Positions 11,652 through 24,300 of a stretch of 64,000 nucleotides of DNA are shown piece after piece. The notes under the pieces were generated by a model. The model made no database searches and was not told where the DNA came from. It saw only the letters and a program-made list of their open reading frames with translations. Position numbers and translations under genes: made by a program. Source of the stretch: Camarhynchus parvulus (Eukaryota; Chordata; Aves; Passeriformes; Thraupidae); NCBI RefSeq assembly GCF_901933205.1, contig NC_044600.1, forward strand, positions 3,472,001 through 3,536,000, given 5' to 3'. Positions within the stretch are counted from its first letter, which is position 1, and each line of letters opens with the position of its first letter.

Positions 11652-14300
11652 GACCTGGAGGGTGGGACCTCCTTCAGCAGCTCTTGGAGCAGATTCCCTG
11701 CCCAGGGATGGAGCCAAGGAGGGAGAGCCCCCAAAGCATTGGGAACTGGAGGATTCTTTTCACTGGGGCCTCTAGAGAAACAAAAACAGGCAAGAGACAG
11801 GTATGGAAGAAGCAGCAGACTGAAACTTACCCTTAAACTCATTTCTCAATGCCTTTAACGAGGGTCTGTGCAGCCAGAGAAGGGCACAGCTCCTTTCATT
11901 CCCCCTGACACTCCTCCTCTTCTGCCATTGCTGGCTCTGGTTATCTAATTCTGCATGTGCTGAGTGATACTCTTGTGACATCAAGAACATGGTTCTCTTG
12001 CTGGATATTTTGGCAACAGATTTTTTAAGTTTCCACCTGAAATTTGAACAGTTTAGATTATGCAAATCCATAGTAAACCCCTATTTTGACAGACAGAAAC
12101 CTGTTTTCTTTCATGCAAACTACCTATAAACACTTTGAGAAATTAATTGAGAATATCCAAGAGGAAAACTCAAAAATATTTATATTTATACAGAGAAATG
12201 GTTGCTTATTTTAAGGATCTTGCCAGAGTGTAGGATTGAAGATGGAATTTCCTAGGATTTAAATTGCCTATTGCCTGATGGTGGAGAAATTGCCTTATCT
12301 ATTTTCAAAATGTGATTGTGTCACTATTCCTGAGGTAAGGATGGATGCAGGCTGGAATGACAGTAGAAATTATAAGGAATTACAATTATATGGCATACCT
12401 TAAATGAAGCTACCTGCAGGAACCCTTTGGAGGGGTTTAGCAAGTCCTGTTTGCTGAATTCTACACTCTCTTGTGTCTTTTAAACTAATTTTTGCCAATT
12501 AAGGTTATTAAATTCATTAATTCATTAAATTTTAATCTAAGTAAATCTGCTGAAGAGTCTTGATCTTCAAATTCTTAAATTACTTGCAGTCCAAACAGAA
12601 ATGGGATGGCATATCCTAAACTGCATGGAGGACTATATCAGAGGATTTAGAGTGTATATCAGGCATCTGTTTAGTTTAATTACGTTCCTCAAGAGCTGTG
12701 TCCCTTGCATAAATTCACCAGTTGCAGCAGGGTGTGTTGGGCTCCATCTCATCCTGGGATTGACTTTTCTCCTGAAGGGAAACAGTGCCACCTCCAGACT
12801 CAGCTGCTCGTTGGAAAAGAGCTGTTCTTTCATTCCAAGGCATTACAGAAAACTGCTGGGTTTGAAAATAATCTGGTATTTATGTTTTTCATAATTTGTG
12901 TATAAAATAGCCCTTGGAATAACTGCTGACACATCCTTATAGCATCTTTAAAGTAACCAGATGCCGTTTTGACAGTATTAATGCTTAGTTCATTAAGCCT
13001 AATGATAGAGAAAAGCAATCGATATTTAACACTGGTTAATTTTCATTTGAAATTACACAAAAAGTCAAGGATCTACAGCTGTAATTACTTCTCAGGAAAG
13101 CTGAAAAGAGCTATGTCATTTTCTTGACTTTATTTAAAAAGACCTTTATTGAAAGTGCTACTAAAAGGAAGGTAATAGCATTTTACACTCCTTTATCCTG
13201 TACCCAAGGGATAACTTTTCCTGTTCACCAGTAATTCTGATAATGTTAACAAGCCCTCTGGAAGACTATCACATAACTTGCTGTTCTGTTACAACAATAA
13301 CCTTCAGCCACTTTTGGAAATGTGCTCTGGGTTGACAAGTATTCAATCATAATGCATTAACAGAATGAAAAAATACATATATATACACACTTGGTATCCT
13401 AATTAAATATAGCTGGGGACTGGGCTACGTGCTGGCTTCATGTGGCACTAGCTCAGCTATCAAAATATCTGAGGTATTCATGCACTCCAGGGGCAGGGAG
13501 GCAACTCCCAGTGAACTCATTGGAAATGAGGACTCAGGCGTTTCCATTCCCTCTGCAACTTGTGTGCTTTAATCAAGTTAATGCAACAATTCCTTCAGAT
13601 CAGTGCAGACAGCACAGGAGGTTCCTCAGCCCTGAGCCTTCCCCAGCACCTCTGTCCAGGGCACCTTTCAGAGCTCATCTCAGCCTCTCTCATTCCTGTC
13701 CCAACACAGGTCCTGTCTCTTGACCAGTTGAGCCTAAGGAAAAAATTTTGATATCTTTAAATGCTGTGTAAAGGATTGCAAAATAATAAGGGGGTGCTTA
13801 AACACTCTTAGTTATTAAAGAAGCAATTTTAAAAGAATGAACACATGTTAAAAAATAAAGTTATCACATTTTTGAATGAGAATTTAGATGATAATTTCAT
13901 GTTGAGAGTCATTTACCTGACAATATAAATAAGGCCTGAGGAATACATGGTAAAGGTGAGACTGCTCAGGCATCCAAAATAAAGTGTTCACAATACGTGT
14001 GCTAGAGAGGAGAATATGATTTCTAAAGTCTTGCCAAATGAATTCTGGAGAAGTTTGAAAATTATTTTCCAGGTTAGATGTGAATTGCATCAAATAATGG
14101 ATTTATTACATAAAAAATTGCATAGAATTTGATTTTGCCTTTTGGCAGCAAGCCTGTAATTAACATCAAGAAATGCTGCTCTTGGTAGATTATTTGAATT
14201 ATTGGAAGGACCAGAGGAAACATGGCTCAAAGAGGACACACCAAAGCATTCCAACAGGAAATGAACCATTCCCATTACGCTGCCATTGGCTGATAAAGTA

Positions 14301-14418
14301 CCACCACGGAGATGAAAATACCTTCATGGAAGTGGTTTGTGCCTTAAAGCACCTTCGTGCCACCCCAGAGATGAAAATACCTCCATGGAAGTGGTTTGTG
14401 CCTTAAAGCACGTTTGTG
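14301..14418. repeat. 59-bp tandem duplication (two copies)
   Basis: Two adjacent copies, 14301-14359 and 14360-14418, differ at 5 of 59 positions by hand count. Each contains GATGAAAATACC, then CATGGAAGTGGTTTGTG, then CCTTAAAGCAC. The unit is not a multiple of three, so the duplication shifts frame and argues against coding. The high identity suggests a fairly recent event. Confidence 0.95.
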
Positions 14419-17400
14419 CTGTGGGAAGAGGAGGGAACTTTTCCCCTTCAGCTGTCAAATAAATGCTTTTAAATCATCTCACTCCAATCTTCTTCTCTGT
14501 TGTCCTAAGCCTGCTTCTTTGCACCTGGAAATCCCTGTGTGAGGTGATTCCAGCAGAGCTCACCTTTTGGGACACCCAGAAATCAGAGTGAGGACATTGG
14601 TCACTAAAGACAACTGCACACACTGATCTCCTCAGGGACTCTCTGGTGGTGGAACAGGAGTGAAAAACTTTTATTTTTATGGTTAAATGGTTCCTATGCA
14701 TAAAAATAATGCATTGGAATGAAGAGAGCAGCTGAAGTTTGTGTAAACGTGGGAAACTGATGACAGAAAAAGACTTTCCCTTCTCTCCAGAGCAATTCAC
14801 AACCTGCTCTCACAGCTATCCATGATAAATGTGTTCACTCCTTGAGGAACTGAGTTGCTCAAAGCCACAATTAGCTTTCTGTGCAGTTCTCACAGTAGAA
14901 GTCAGGATGGTCATCACCTCAGTTCTCCCAAACACAATGAAAAACTGAATAAAAAATCAGCCTTGTATGCTGTCTGCAGTTAAAAACCTGGCTGATGTGG
15001 CAGAAACTTGAATTCTCTATGTTGATTATATCCGTACATTAAAACCACATTTCAAATGCTTATTCACTGTATTCTGCTTTTTTTACTAACACCTGATCCT
15101 CATAGTGGGAAATGCATGACCTGCAAGGCAGCAGGGCAGTGGGGAATGATGAAGGGCTTAATTACTTCCCCCATTTAGCATCAAAATACCAATTAGAAGC
15201 AGCTTCTGGGAAAGCCTAAAGCCCAAAGGGCAGAAAGGGAAGGAGTTCCTGAGGAGGATTTGAGTTTGCCATTGGGGAAATACATGAGGAAAGCCTGCTG
15301 ATAGTGAGGTGAGTGCTAAATATGTGGCTGTTGGAGAATAACTTTGTTAAATTAGGATGGAGGTGTTTAAAATGTCTGGTACTAAGAAGTTGTTATGAGG
15401 TAGTAATTCCTTGATGATTTATAGTCTTTCCAATGAAGTGAATTCCAATGTATTTTCTGGTGCTGTCTCAGTGGTTTCAGGGTCTGAAAGGTGATTTTGC
15501 CCTAATGTCTACAGTTTATTATTTACGTGTTCTTTATTTGTTTTAAAGTTTCAAATATCTTGAAGCCACCTGAGCATTAAAGCAAGAAGTGTGTTTAATG
15601 TGATTGTTCAGCTGGCAACTGTGTCAAATTTATTTTTGTCTTCCCAAATTCACATGGAAATTTGAGGTGCTATACTCTATCAGAAATGGCTATTAATAAA
15701 CATTAGCTAGTTTGATGATTATGAATAGTGTCACCAAGCAATTAAAATTTAATTGAGCATTAAATAAAGTCCATTTACTGTAAAGTATTGCCGTTTGAGT
15801 TTAAAAAACAACCTTAACAACAATTTTTTTCACAAAGCATTAATTGGCTTGTAGTTTTTGGTTTAAAAACAAAGTCAGGTATTTTCTGTGGAAGCTTAGG
15901 GAGATTATTAAAAGGAGGATGAGGTTTGTTTAGGTACTTTGGGATGCATTTTCTGTTCTCCACTGTAGATTTAGTTTTAAGCTTTTCCCCCTGTTTTGCA
16001 CACCTCAGCACGAGGAGTGAAAATGAAGCTGGCAGGCCTCAGCATCGCAGTTCAAACCTTACATGCTTCACTCCCTGTTTCCCCTGTCCTCAAAAAATAA
16101 CTGGTTCTCAGATTTTTCATAGACATTATCTAAGACACAAACTTGGCTTCTAAATTGTGTGGTGGAAGCACATGGGGGTGGACTGGTACAAATTGCACAA
16201 CAAAAATAAACATTCCTCTCCGTGGTGTTTGTTGTGATGATGCCTTAGGATTTGAGCTTTTATATTTTGCATGTATTTGTAATCCTGCAGTTCTTTAGTG
16301 TGTAACTCTGAACTCCATATTCAGTGTGAGCTGCTGCTTTCCCATTTTGGGCAGGCACAACAATTCCTGTCCAGGCTGGGAGCCAAGGACACCTCACTGC
16401 CTCAGGCCCCAAAAGATGTAAACAAAAGTGAGCTGGGGGAGAGAAAACGTGGTAAATTACTTCATTACCTGAAGTTGTAGTCAGAAAATTAACCCCCAAA
16501 ATGCAAATGGACCAAACTTTAAAAAATGTGAAAACCCATCGTCAATTTTTGGGTGTGGCCCCTGGGGAGCTTCATTTGCCTAAAATGTACCTGAAGGCCC
16601 TTCAATACATAAAACTGCTTTTTGTTCTCTTAATTTCATCTGGCCTCTGTGTTTAGGCAGCCCCAGTGAGAGCACCTTGTTGGCTTCACCTGCACACAGC
16701 AGCGAAGCCATGAGCTGCACCCTGGCGCCACCGTGACCTCTCCTGTCTCCAAATTCCATCTCTGTAAAACTCCCAGGGCTGATGCACTTGTCTTTGGAGA
16801 GGTTTAGCTCATACACAGTGAAGGTGGACAGGCTCTTTCACCCTGAAAACTTGAGGGGTTTAAATAAAACCTCTCAGGCAAATATAAACCCAAAATCTCT
16901 GCTGTTTAGGATATCTGCCAGCTGGCTTTCCAGGAGCATTTCTTTTGTAAAGCATCTCTGGAATATGCAATCGGATTGGCTTCCTAGGAAGCCACTAACT
17001 GGTCTTTTCTCCTCTGACAATCCTGTTTCCACTACATTCCCTTCCTGCACAATAAATGTTTACTGAGTTGACTAGTAGGGTAGCAAAACTTAAATTGTCA
17101 TAATATTGATTAAACCATCCTCATTTTCTCCACTGTTGGAGGAAATAGTGTACTCTTACTGCTGCTGACTTTATTCTGTGTGCAGATAAACTCCAAAGCA
17201 AGGTTTGGATTGCCCATTAATTGACTTTTCTCTTGTAATAGATGTTATGGCATCCATACAGAGCTTTACACACAGCAGTCCCTTCCTGCAGCATATTTCA
17301 GAGGGGAGACTGCTGGACTCTTGCAGACAAGTATTGACTGCACTGGGCCTCACAACCAGTAAATTCTTGTTTTCCTTCTACAAGGAACACAATAAAGCAT

Positions 17401-18766
17401 TCTGGCACAATCCCCTCAGTTGCTCTTTTTAGGTGTAATACGTGGATATTTCAAATTTTCTCTTGAAACTTGTATTAGTTCTGCTCTGTAGTGGAAAGAC
17501 CTCAAGTAAATTGGATGTACTCCCTTGATTGGTGCAATATTCTTATCTGGTGATGCTGGGTGGAGCACTGTGCACCAGTATGGGCTGTTTGAGACACTGG
17601 AGGGGGTTTCTGTGCAGCTGCCAAGCCATTCTGTTCATTTTTTAATTACTTTTCTGAGCAGAAATTACATATCTTTTCCTTTTTCCCAGAGTATGTTTAA
17701 TATTTGTTTTATGATAGCTGAATAAACTGGGTATTCTCTCTGCTTCTAAAGGTTATTAACATTGTTTGAGATGTATTACTATCCTAATTGCATTCTTTCA
17801 TCTCTTCAATATTTATTTTTCTGAAACTCATTGGAGGGAAGGTCCCCATTCCATTGAGTCAGGTGTCCTGATTTTTGCTGTGAGCACTTTGCAGAGCAGG
17901 GCAGAGTCCTGAGGGTCAGGGATTGATCAAGCACTGAGGTTACCAAAGCCCCAAGAAATGTGCAATTGCTGCAAAGGAGGGTGAGAAAATGACATGTGGG
18001 TGTGATGGGACCTTTAGGAGCACCTGGGCAGACCCTTTTTTAAAAATGAGCTCCCAAAGAAAGGTTTGTAAATTCAAGCAAGCAACCAAGAAATAACAGC
18101 TTTCCTTTTGAAGCATGAACTGGCATAATTAGTTTTCAGAAGACAATAGGCAGGCCAAAATAGTCTGTAGGTATTTTGCTTTTCTTTTTTGTTCTCACTT
18201 AGCCAGGTACTACAAATATAAGTTTTAGATTGTGGTATTTTTGGCTTTCATCTTTAAAGTTCGTTTGTCAATAAATGTAACCTTGAGCTGCTTTGTGCTG
18301 TTCATTCTCTCAGCTGAGTCCCAAAAGAGGTAACTCATGGTACCACTGATTGCTTAGGAAACTGTGCTCCAGGTACTGATAATGGCGGCTGTGGTGTTTT
18401 CCCAAGGACAGCTGGGATTTCATGTCGGTTGTGGAACTGTCAGATTTCTATTCTGTTATTCTGTCCTGGTGGTTTTTTTTTTTTAAATTCAGAGAATTTA
18501 AAACCTTTTTTTTTAACCAATATTATCAGTTTGAAAAATTCCATTAACATTAATTGAAGATTCTTGACAACAAATTAAATTAATATCAGCTTATTATGAG
18601 AAGTAGGTGCAGCTTCATTTTGGATGGCTTTTTCAGAATAGCATGAGGAATGGGTCTGTTTTTAGCAACACAAAGATAAGCTTTTGATTTACTTATCAGA
18701 GTCACATTTGACTACTCAGGTCTGAGGAATGAGAAAGGACATGGGAGTGGTGAGAGACTCCTCTGA

Positions 18767-18831
18767 GTTGGTAATCTGTTGGTAGTTGGTAATCTGTTGG
18801 TTGGTAGTAATTTTTGGTTGGTAATCTGTTG
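18767..18831. repeat. Three-copy short repeat of a GTTGGTAATCTGTTG word
   Basis: The word GTTGGTAATCTGTTG occurs at 18767-18781, 18785-18799 and 18817-18831, separated by GT-rich spacers that look like degenerate copies. This is a small, partly decayed minisatellite. No function is visible. Confidence 0.85.
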
Positions 18832-21307
18832 TTCAAAAATAAATACATTTTTTGAATATACACAATTGCACTTGATATTGATTTTTGTTTCCCTGTGAAG
18901 CCCAGTCTTAAATCACCTGAGCAAGCTTCTGATAAAAGAAATAATACTCAAAATGAATGGTTACTTTGGGTAGTGGATTCCAAACTTTTAAGATGAACTG
19001 TATGTTGTAATGACTTTCATATCAAGTATTGATATAAAATTAATCAAGTTTATGTCCCCTGTCAGTACTCAGCCATAATAAATGACAGGTTCTCATGGTG
19101 CCAAACCATCCAAGAGATTATTTGCTGTAGGCTTTGTCAGAAATCTGCTGACATTCAATGAGTTCTTGACTATGGCTCAGATATGAAATTCCAGTTTTGT
19201 GTCATATATGCATGAGTTCTTCTTTCGGGTTGTTTTGGCTTTCTGCAGCTGTTAAAAGGTCAGAGGTAATCAGATAAGCCAGTAGGATGCTATCTGTCAT
19301 TATAATTGACTTGAGCCATCATACAGAGGAAATCATGCTGAATAACAACACTGACATTTAAAGTGATGCTGTAGTGCTTGTATTATTACAAATGTAGCCC
19401 CTGTTTAGTTACAGCAGATCCTGAAATTTCTTCTGTGCAGAATCAAGTGCTGGAAGGTATTAAATTTTTATGTCTGCTTGTCTGAGAAGCATCTCAGCTC
19501 TCCAGAAATTATGTTCCCAGAATGATGTGATTTGGTTAATTCAGTTTTGAGATGTTGCCGTGCACAATTTATTTTATTTTCAGATGCATAATGGAAGTAT
19601 TAGTAAAATGTAACTTTTGCAGCTGGCATTTTGAATTTTTCTGCCAGTGAAAAATATTAATAAAGCAGTCAAAACTTGTTTTCCACAACACCGTTGAATG
19701 TTTGTCATATGTCTAATTGAGTTAACTCCAGGTATTCATATCTTCTGCTCTCTGCTGAACACATTTAGAATTTATGAAGTAAATATTCAGGGTTCTTGAT
19801 AGTGATTGTGTATTTTCTCCTCCAGAGCAAACTGAGTGTGTACAAAATGTCATGTGTACCTGTATTTTACCTGCAGAGACACTATTTATTATTATTATTT
19901 AATATTGTTATGTAAATTTTAGTGCAGAGAAGTACAGCTGAGAAGTATTTGCAAGAACCAGTTGAGGAAAATCACTGAATTTCCTTTTAATGTTCAGGTT
20001 TCTCTATATATTTTTATACAGCTGAGCGCTGTTGATGAAAGGATCAGAGTCCATCCCCTTGCCACTGCCCTTGTCCATTTAATGTGAACACAATTCTTTA
20101 TGAAAAGAGCTTGGAGCAGTGAAATGTTTAAGAACCAAACCATCAGATATTTGGAGGATTTCACTGAGTATTGTGATGGAGAAATCTTTCTTATTTCCAT
20201 ACAAAAATGTTGATTTGTCTGTGACTGTAACAACAGGCACGCGTCCTTGCAGAATGTATCAGCTTTTGTGACTTATTCTTTGGGAGCAAATTGAATATTG
20301 GATTTTCATGGTTTGCTATGGCAATCAATTCTTAAATCTGAATTATATGCAGGACATGCAAGCAATTTTGGGATGTTGGGCATAACCTTCCACTGCTCTC
20401 ACTTTTAAGCGCTGCTCATAAAATGTCAAATCATAACATTTATTTTAAATCTTCCATTTGTGTTCTATGAAGCTGATTTTATACAAAATGTTTTAGCAAA
20501 GCCGCTGAGTTTGCACATGAAGCATGAACCTAAGATGGAACAAATTAAATATTTTAATAATAATTTGTAATTATTGCCACCAAGAATCAAAACATCTGGT
20601 ATTTAAAGAGTCATTAAGGTAGCTTGTCTGAAAATCTAATCCAAGGGTTTGGGGTGGGTCTGGAACAGTGACACAGCTTTCAGTATTGCCAATTACCCAC
20701 CCTAGAGGATGTGCTGCATGGGTTGTGCTGCATGAGAACGGGGGTTTAGTAAAGCTTAAACAAGGAGCTGCTCCATTTCTCCTGGAAGTGGCTTTCCAGT
20801 TGTTCTAATTTATCATTCAAACTCCCTGCATTGGTAGGAAGGTGTGTTGACATGATCTGCATAATTTTATGATTTTATTTATACATCCTACTGCACAAAC
20901 TTCATCAGCAGATGTCTGGCATTTTTTGACCCTGGGCTTTATCTTCTCCCTAGCAGCTCCATGTGCTTTTCCTGGAAGGACATCCATATTGGCAGAAATC
21001 ATAAATTTCAGTGTGACTTACCAGAAAGAAAAGATGGTCCTTAAAATGTAGGCTTGTAAATGACAAGTCCCATCACATTTTCATTTATGCAAGGCCTGTA
21101 CCCTCTTCTTTCAAATTGGAAAAGGCTCTCCTGTGTGAGTTAAATACCTCACTAATTAATCCCTAGGTAAAATAGGCTTTAGCTGACAGCATTTGGCTGC
21201 TCCTGTCAGAGCAGCTCTCAGCTGTGTGGTTTCTCACTCTGTTCTGTGCAAATGAGAATGGTCTGGGCTCCATGTGTGTGAATAATGATTCTGGATTGTC
21301 CTTCTTT

Positions 21308-21375
21308 ATCGTGGAACCATCAAGGCTGGAAAAGACCTCCAAGATCATTGAGTCCAACCTTTGACCAAACCTTCC
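21308..21375 (-). mobile_element. CR1 LINE fragment, extreme 3' end (minus strand)
   Basis: The plus strand reads AACCATCAAGGCTGGAAAAG followed by ACCTCCAAGATCATTGAGTC and CAACCTTTGACC. This is the reverse complement of the familiar CR1 3' end, in which a GGACTCAATGATCTT-type sequence precedes the terminal octamers. Only about 68 bp is recognisable. It is a severely 5'-truncated, decayed copy without coding capacity. Confidence 0.9.
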
Positions 21376-24300
21376 CAGAATATTCCTCGAGAGTTTAGGA
21401 CAAAATGTGACATTCTAACATTTAGGCCTAGAGCTAAACTAATTTTCTCTTAAACATCTTTTTTCATCTGGGAAAGATGAGTGTGAAGATTTGCAAGGGA
21501 CTTTGTTGCTCTGACCAGACTTGTAACAGCTTCACTTGAACAGGTCTGCCATGCTCCCCCTTGAGCATCTGCTCCCTGGTTCTGGGCAGGGTAATTCCAA
21601 CAGGAATTAACAGGTTTCCACACAAGGTTCATTTGGGGAGCCCCTGATGGCAAAAGGTTTGACTGAGAATTGGTTTGGAAGTGTTAATTAGCATGAATTG
21701 GAGACATATGGATCAAAGCATCAAGTGATCTATGCTGTGTATATATCAGGTTATCTGATGTAATTATCTATGATGTTTACATAGAATCTGACTCTAATTT
21801 GACCCTGAAAATAGTCAAGGGCCCCAGACCATGGACTGACTGGAATCTGGTGTAACACAGAGTGATACAGGGGTTAGTATTAGTCTGTCTTTGCAGAAAG
21901 CATAATAAAAAAAGGCAGTTTTTTTAGATGGTTCAAAAGTAGAATTTGAGGCATGCTTTTCTAAGCAGTTATATTGAAGGAGCCATCAGTAAAGGTGAAA
22001 CCTGGGTGATCTGAGCTCACCCCACTGGCCTAGGGTCTGTTCTGGCGCAGGGCAGCAGCTCTGAGTGTGGTGCAGGACACTTTGGATGTGGAGTTGAGAG
22101 ACTTGTTATAAACAAATCAGCATTGTTCCTGCTCTGCCTGTCTGGGGAGGAAGATAGGAGCTGCTGCCTCCGTCCTGTGTGCCTGGGTCAGCTGAAGCTG
22201 GGCTGTAACCTGGCAGAACCAACACTGCAGGCTGCTGATTAGGCTGAGCTTGGACACTGATGCACTTCTTTGCCTCTACTGAATACAATAGTTGATAAGG
22301 ACTTTCTTTTATTATTCTGTGGGGGGTTTTTTAGTTATTTTTGTGCTCTTTTTTTCCTCTAAATATTAGCCCTGAAAACAGCTGATAAATTAAATGGCCT
22401 ACCAGTTGGTGAATCAACATGTTGATAAGCAGCAAGAGCCAGAAACAATCTGTGTGAGACATACCAATAAAATATGCTGATCAATTCATAATGAATATTC
22501 AGCCAGAGACATAACAACAGAAATTCATGAAGACAAATATGTGCTGTGCTTTGTAGCGTCATCTTTCCATCTGGAAAACCCAGCTACTGCTAGATATACT
22601 AAAAATAAAAACCTGCATCCCAAACTCCTCACAACTCAATAATGAAAATATTGGGGTTTGTATTTCTGGCACCTTCTAATGGAGAAGGAGTTGAGGCTGG
22701 GAGAGGTAACAGAAGTGTGATGGATGGAGGGGGCAGGGAGGAAGGGCAGCTTTGGGAGTTCAGAATTTTCCCTCACAAATGGAGAAAGCTGCCCAAGCTG
22801 GACCAGAGCAAGAGGGGGCTGTGTGGGTTTGGCCAGGGAGCTGAAATGATCCCCTTGTGCACCACACAGGCACTGAAATGCCTCAGCCATCCTCATCAAT
22901 AGGTATTTAAAGTTTAGCAGACCTCAGGATGAGACCTCCCTGGCTTTTTTTAATGTTAAATATATTTTATAGGAGAATGGGGAAGATTACATGAGTATTG
23001 AGCTTTGAAGTTCCATAATCTATAATTACATTGCTGCCTTGTAGTACCTGGTAATTTAATTTGTGAACTCTGTGTCATTGGCTCCATTTGCTCTCCTGTC
23101 CCATTGCTTCCCAAGGAAGGACACAGTGATTGTCTGAAGCCTTTTCATGAGGATAAAGCCAAAGGCTGAGGAGTGGGAGCTCTGGGGGGCTGTTTAGACT
23201 AGCTGATGTTTTTTTCAATCATCCCTTAGAATTGGTAAATTAAATTATTAATTTAATACCTAGGTTGGAGAAGTCAGTCTTGGAATTAAAAAAAAAGCTG
23301 CTGTTTGAACCCCTATTTACATATTCTTTGTCAATAAAGACTTTGAAAGATCAACAGAGAGAGATTGTGAATAGCACTGTAGTAAAGGAACTGATTTTTG
23401 ATAAGGAAACAGTGTTGAACTCAGTAGAATACATCAAACTCACTTCAGAATCTAATAAATATTATCTAAGTATCTTGAAAATCAGGCATGGCATTTGCTG
23501 CCCTGGTCATCCGTGTTTTCTGGCATTTGTATCAGGAACCACTATTAAGTTGTGACTTCATTTAATGTTCCGAGTGGAATTTTAAGTTCGAAGCAAATCG
23601 AAACCAATGTCTACCTCCAGATTTCATTATGTTGAAATAATGAGGTTTTGACCTTAAATGAAAAAATGTCATGGGATCAGCTGACTGCAATGTGATTTAC
23701 TTCCCCCTCCCCAGCCCCTTCTCATGGATTACAGAGAATTCCCAAAAACTCATCATAGATCCAACTTGTAACAAAAAATGTAGTGCTCCTTAATTATTTT
23801 CTGATTACTGTTGTTAAATTTACCTCTTGAGGTGGAAGTTCTTTGAAAAGTGAAGTTTTCAGCTCTCCCTCTTTGCCTGTGGGGGTTTGCAAAGGGCTGC
23901 ACCCTGCAGTGTCCCCGAGGTGCTGTCAGAGGGGCAGGGTCCCTCCCCAGGCTGCTCTGGGGGTGGCTCAGCCCTGGGGACACTCCAGCCTCCCAGGGAG
24001 CATCAATGTGCTGCTCTTCACCAGCCCCAGCTCTTTGCTCTGCTGCCTTGCATTTATTTACAGCTGCAGGACACCTCTGAGAGCTCTGCTTGGAGCCTGC
24101 TCTGAATTACTGCAACTTCCTGAGCCCAAATATCCGGAGATAACACTCAAAATTGTCAGGTGCATTCTCACCTTCTCCTTTGGTCTCCTGGGCCGCAGGT
24201 CAGGAGTGTGGAATAATGAGGCTGCTGGTGTGGTTCTGCAGCTCTGTCTTGATGGATATCCCAGCCAGAATGCCCATCCACCATTTGTATTTGATGTGGG

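Larger units (their letters stand above)
10296..21307. other. AT-rich non-coding sequence, no gene recognised
   Basis: Eleven kilobases of mostly unique AT-rich sequence. Open frames peak at about 135 codons, in a GC-richer patch at 11480-11760, and look like chance. Small repeats are listed separately (11609-11651, 14301-14418, 18767-18831). A short duplicated word, TGTGCTGCATG, occurs twice near 20710-20735. No RNA gene or convincing exon was seen. Confidence 0.65.

Noticed and set aside
16290..16450. Possible LTR or retroviral remnant (GGCAGGCACAACAATTCC to AAACAAAAGTGAGC)
   Set aside because: The texture hinted at a decayed passerine LTR, but I found no paired terminal repeats, TG...CA boundaries or target duplication, so I do not call it.
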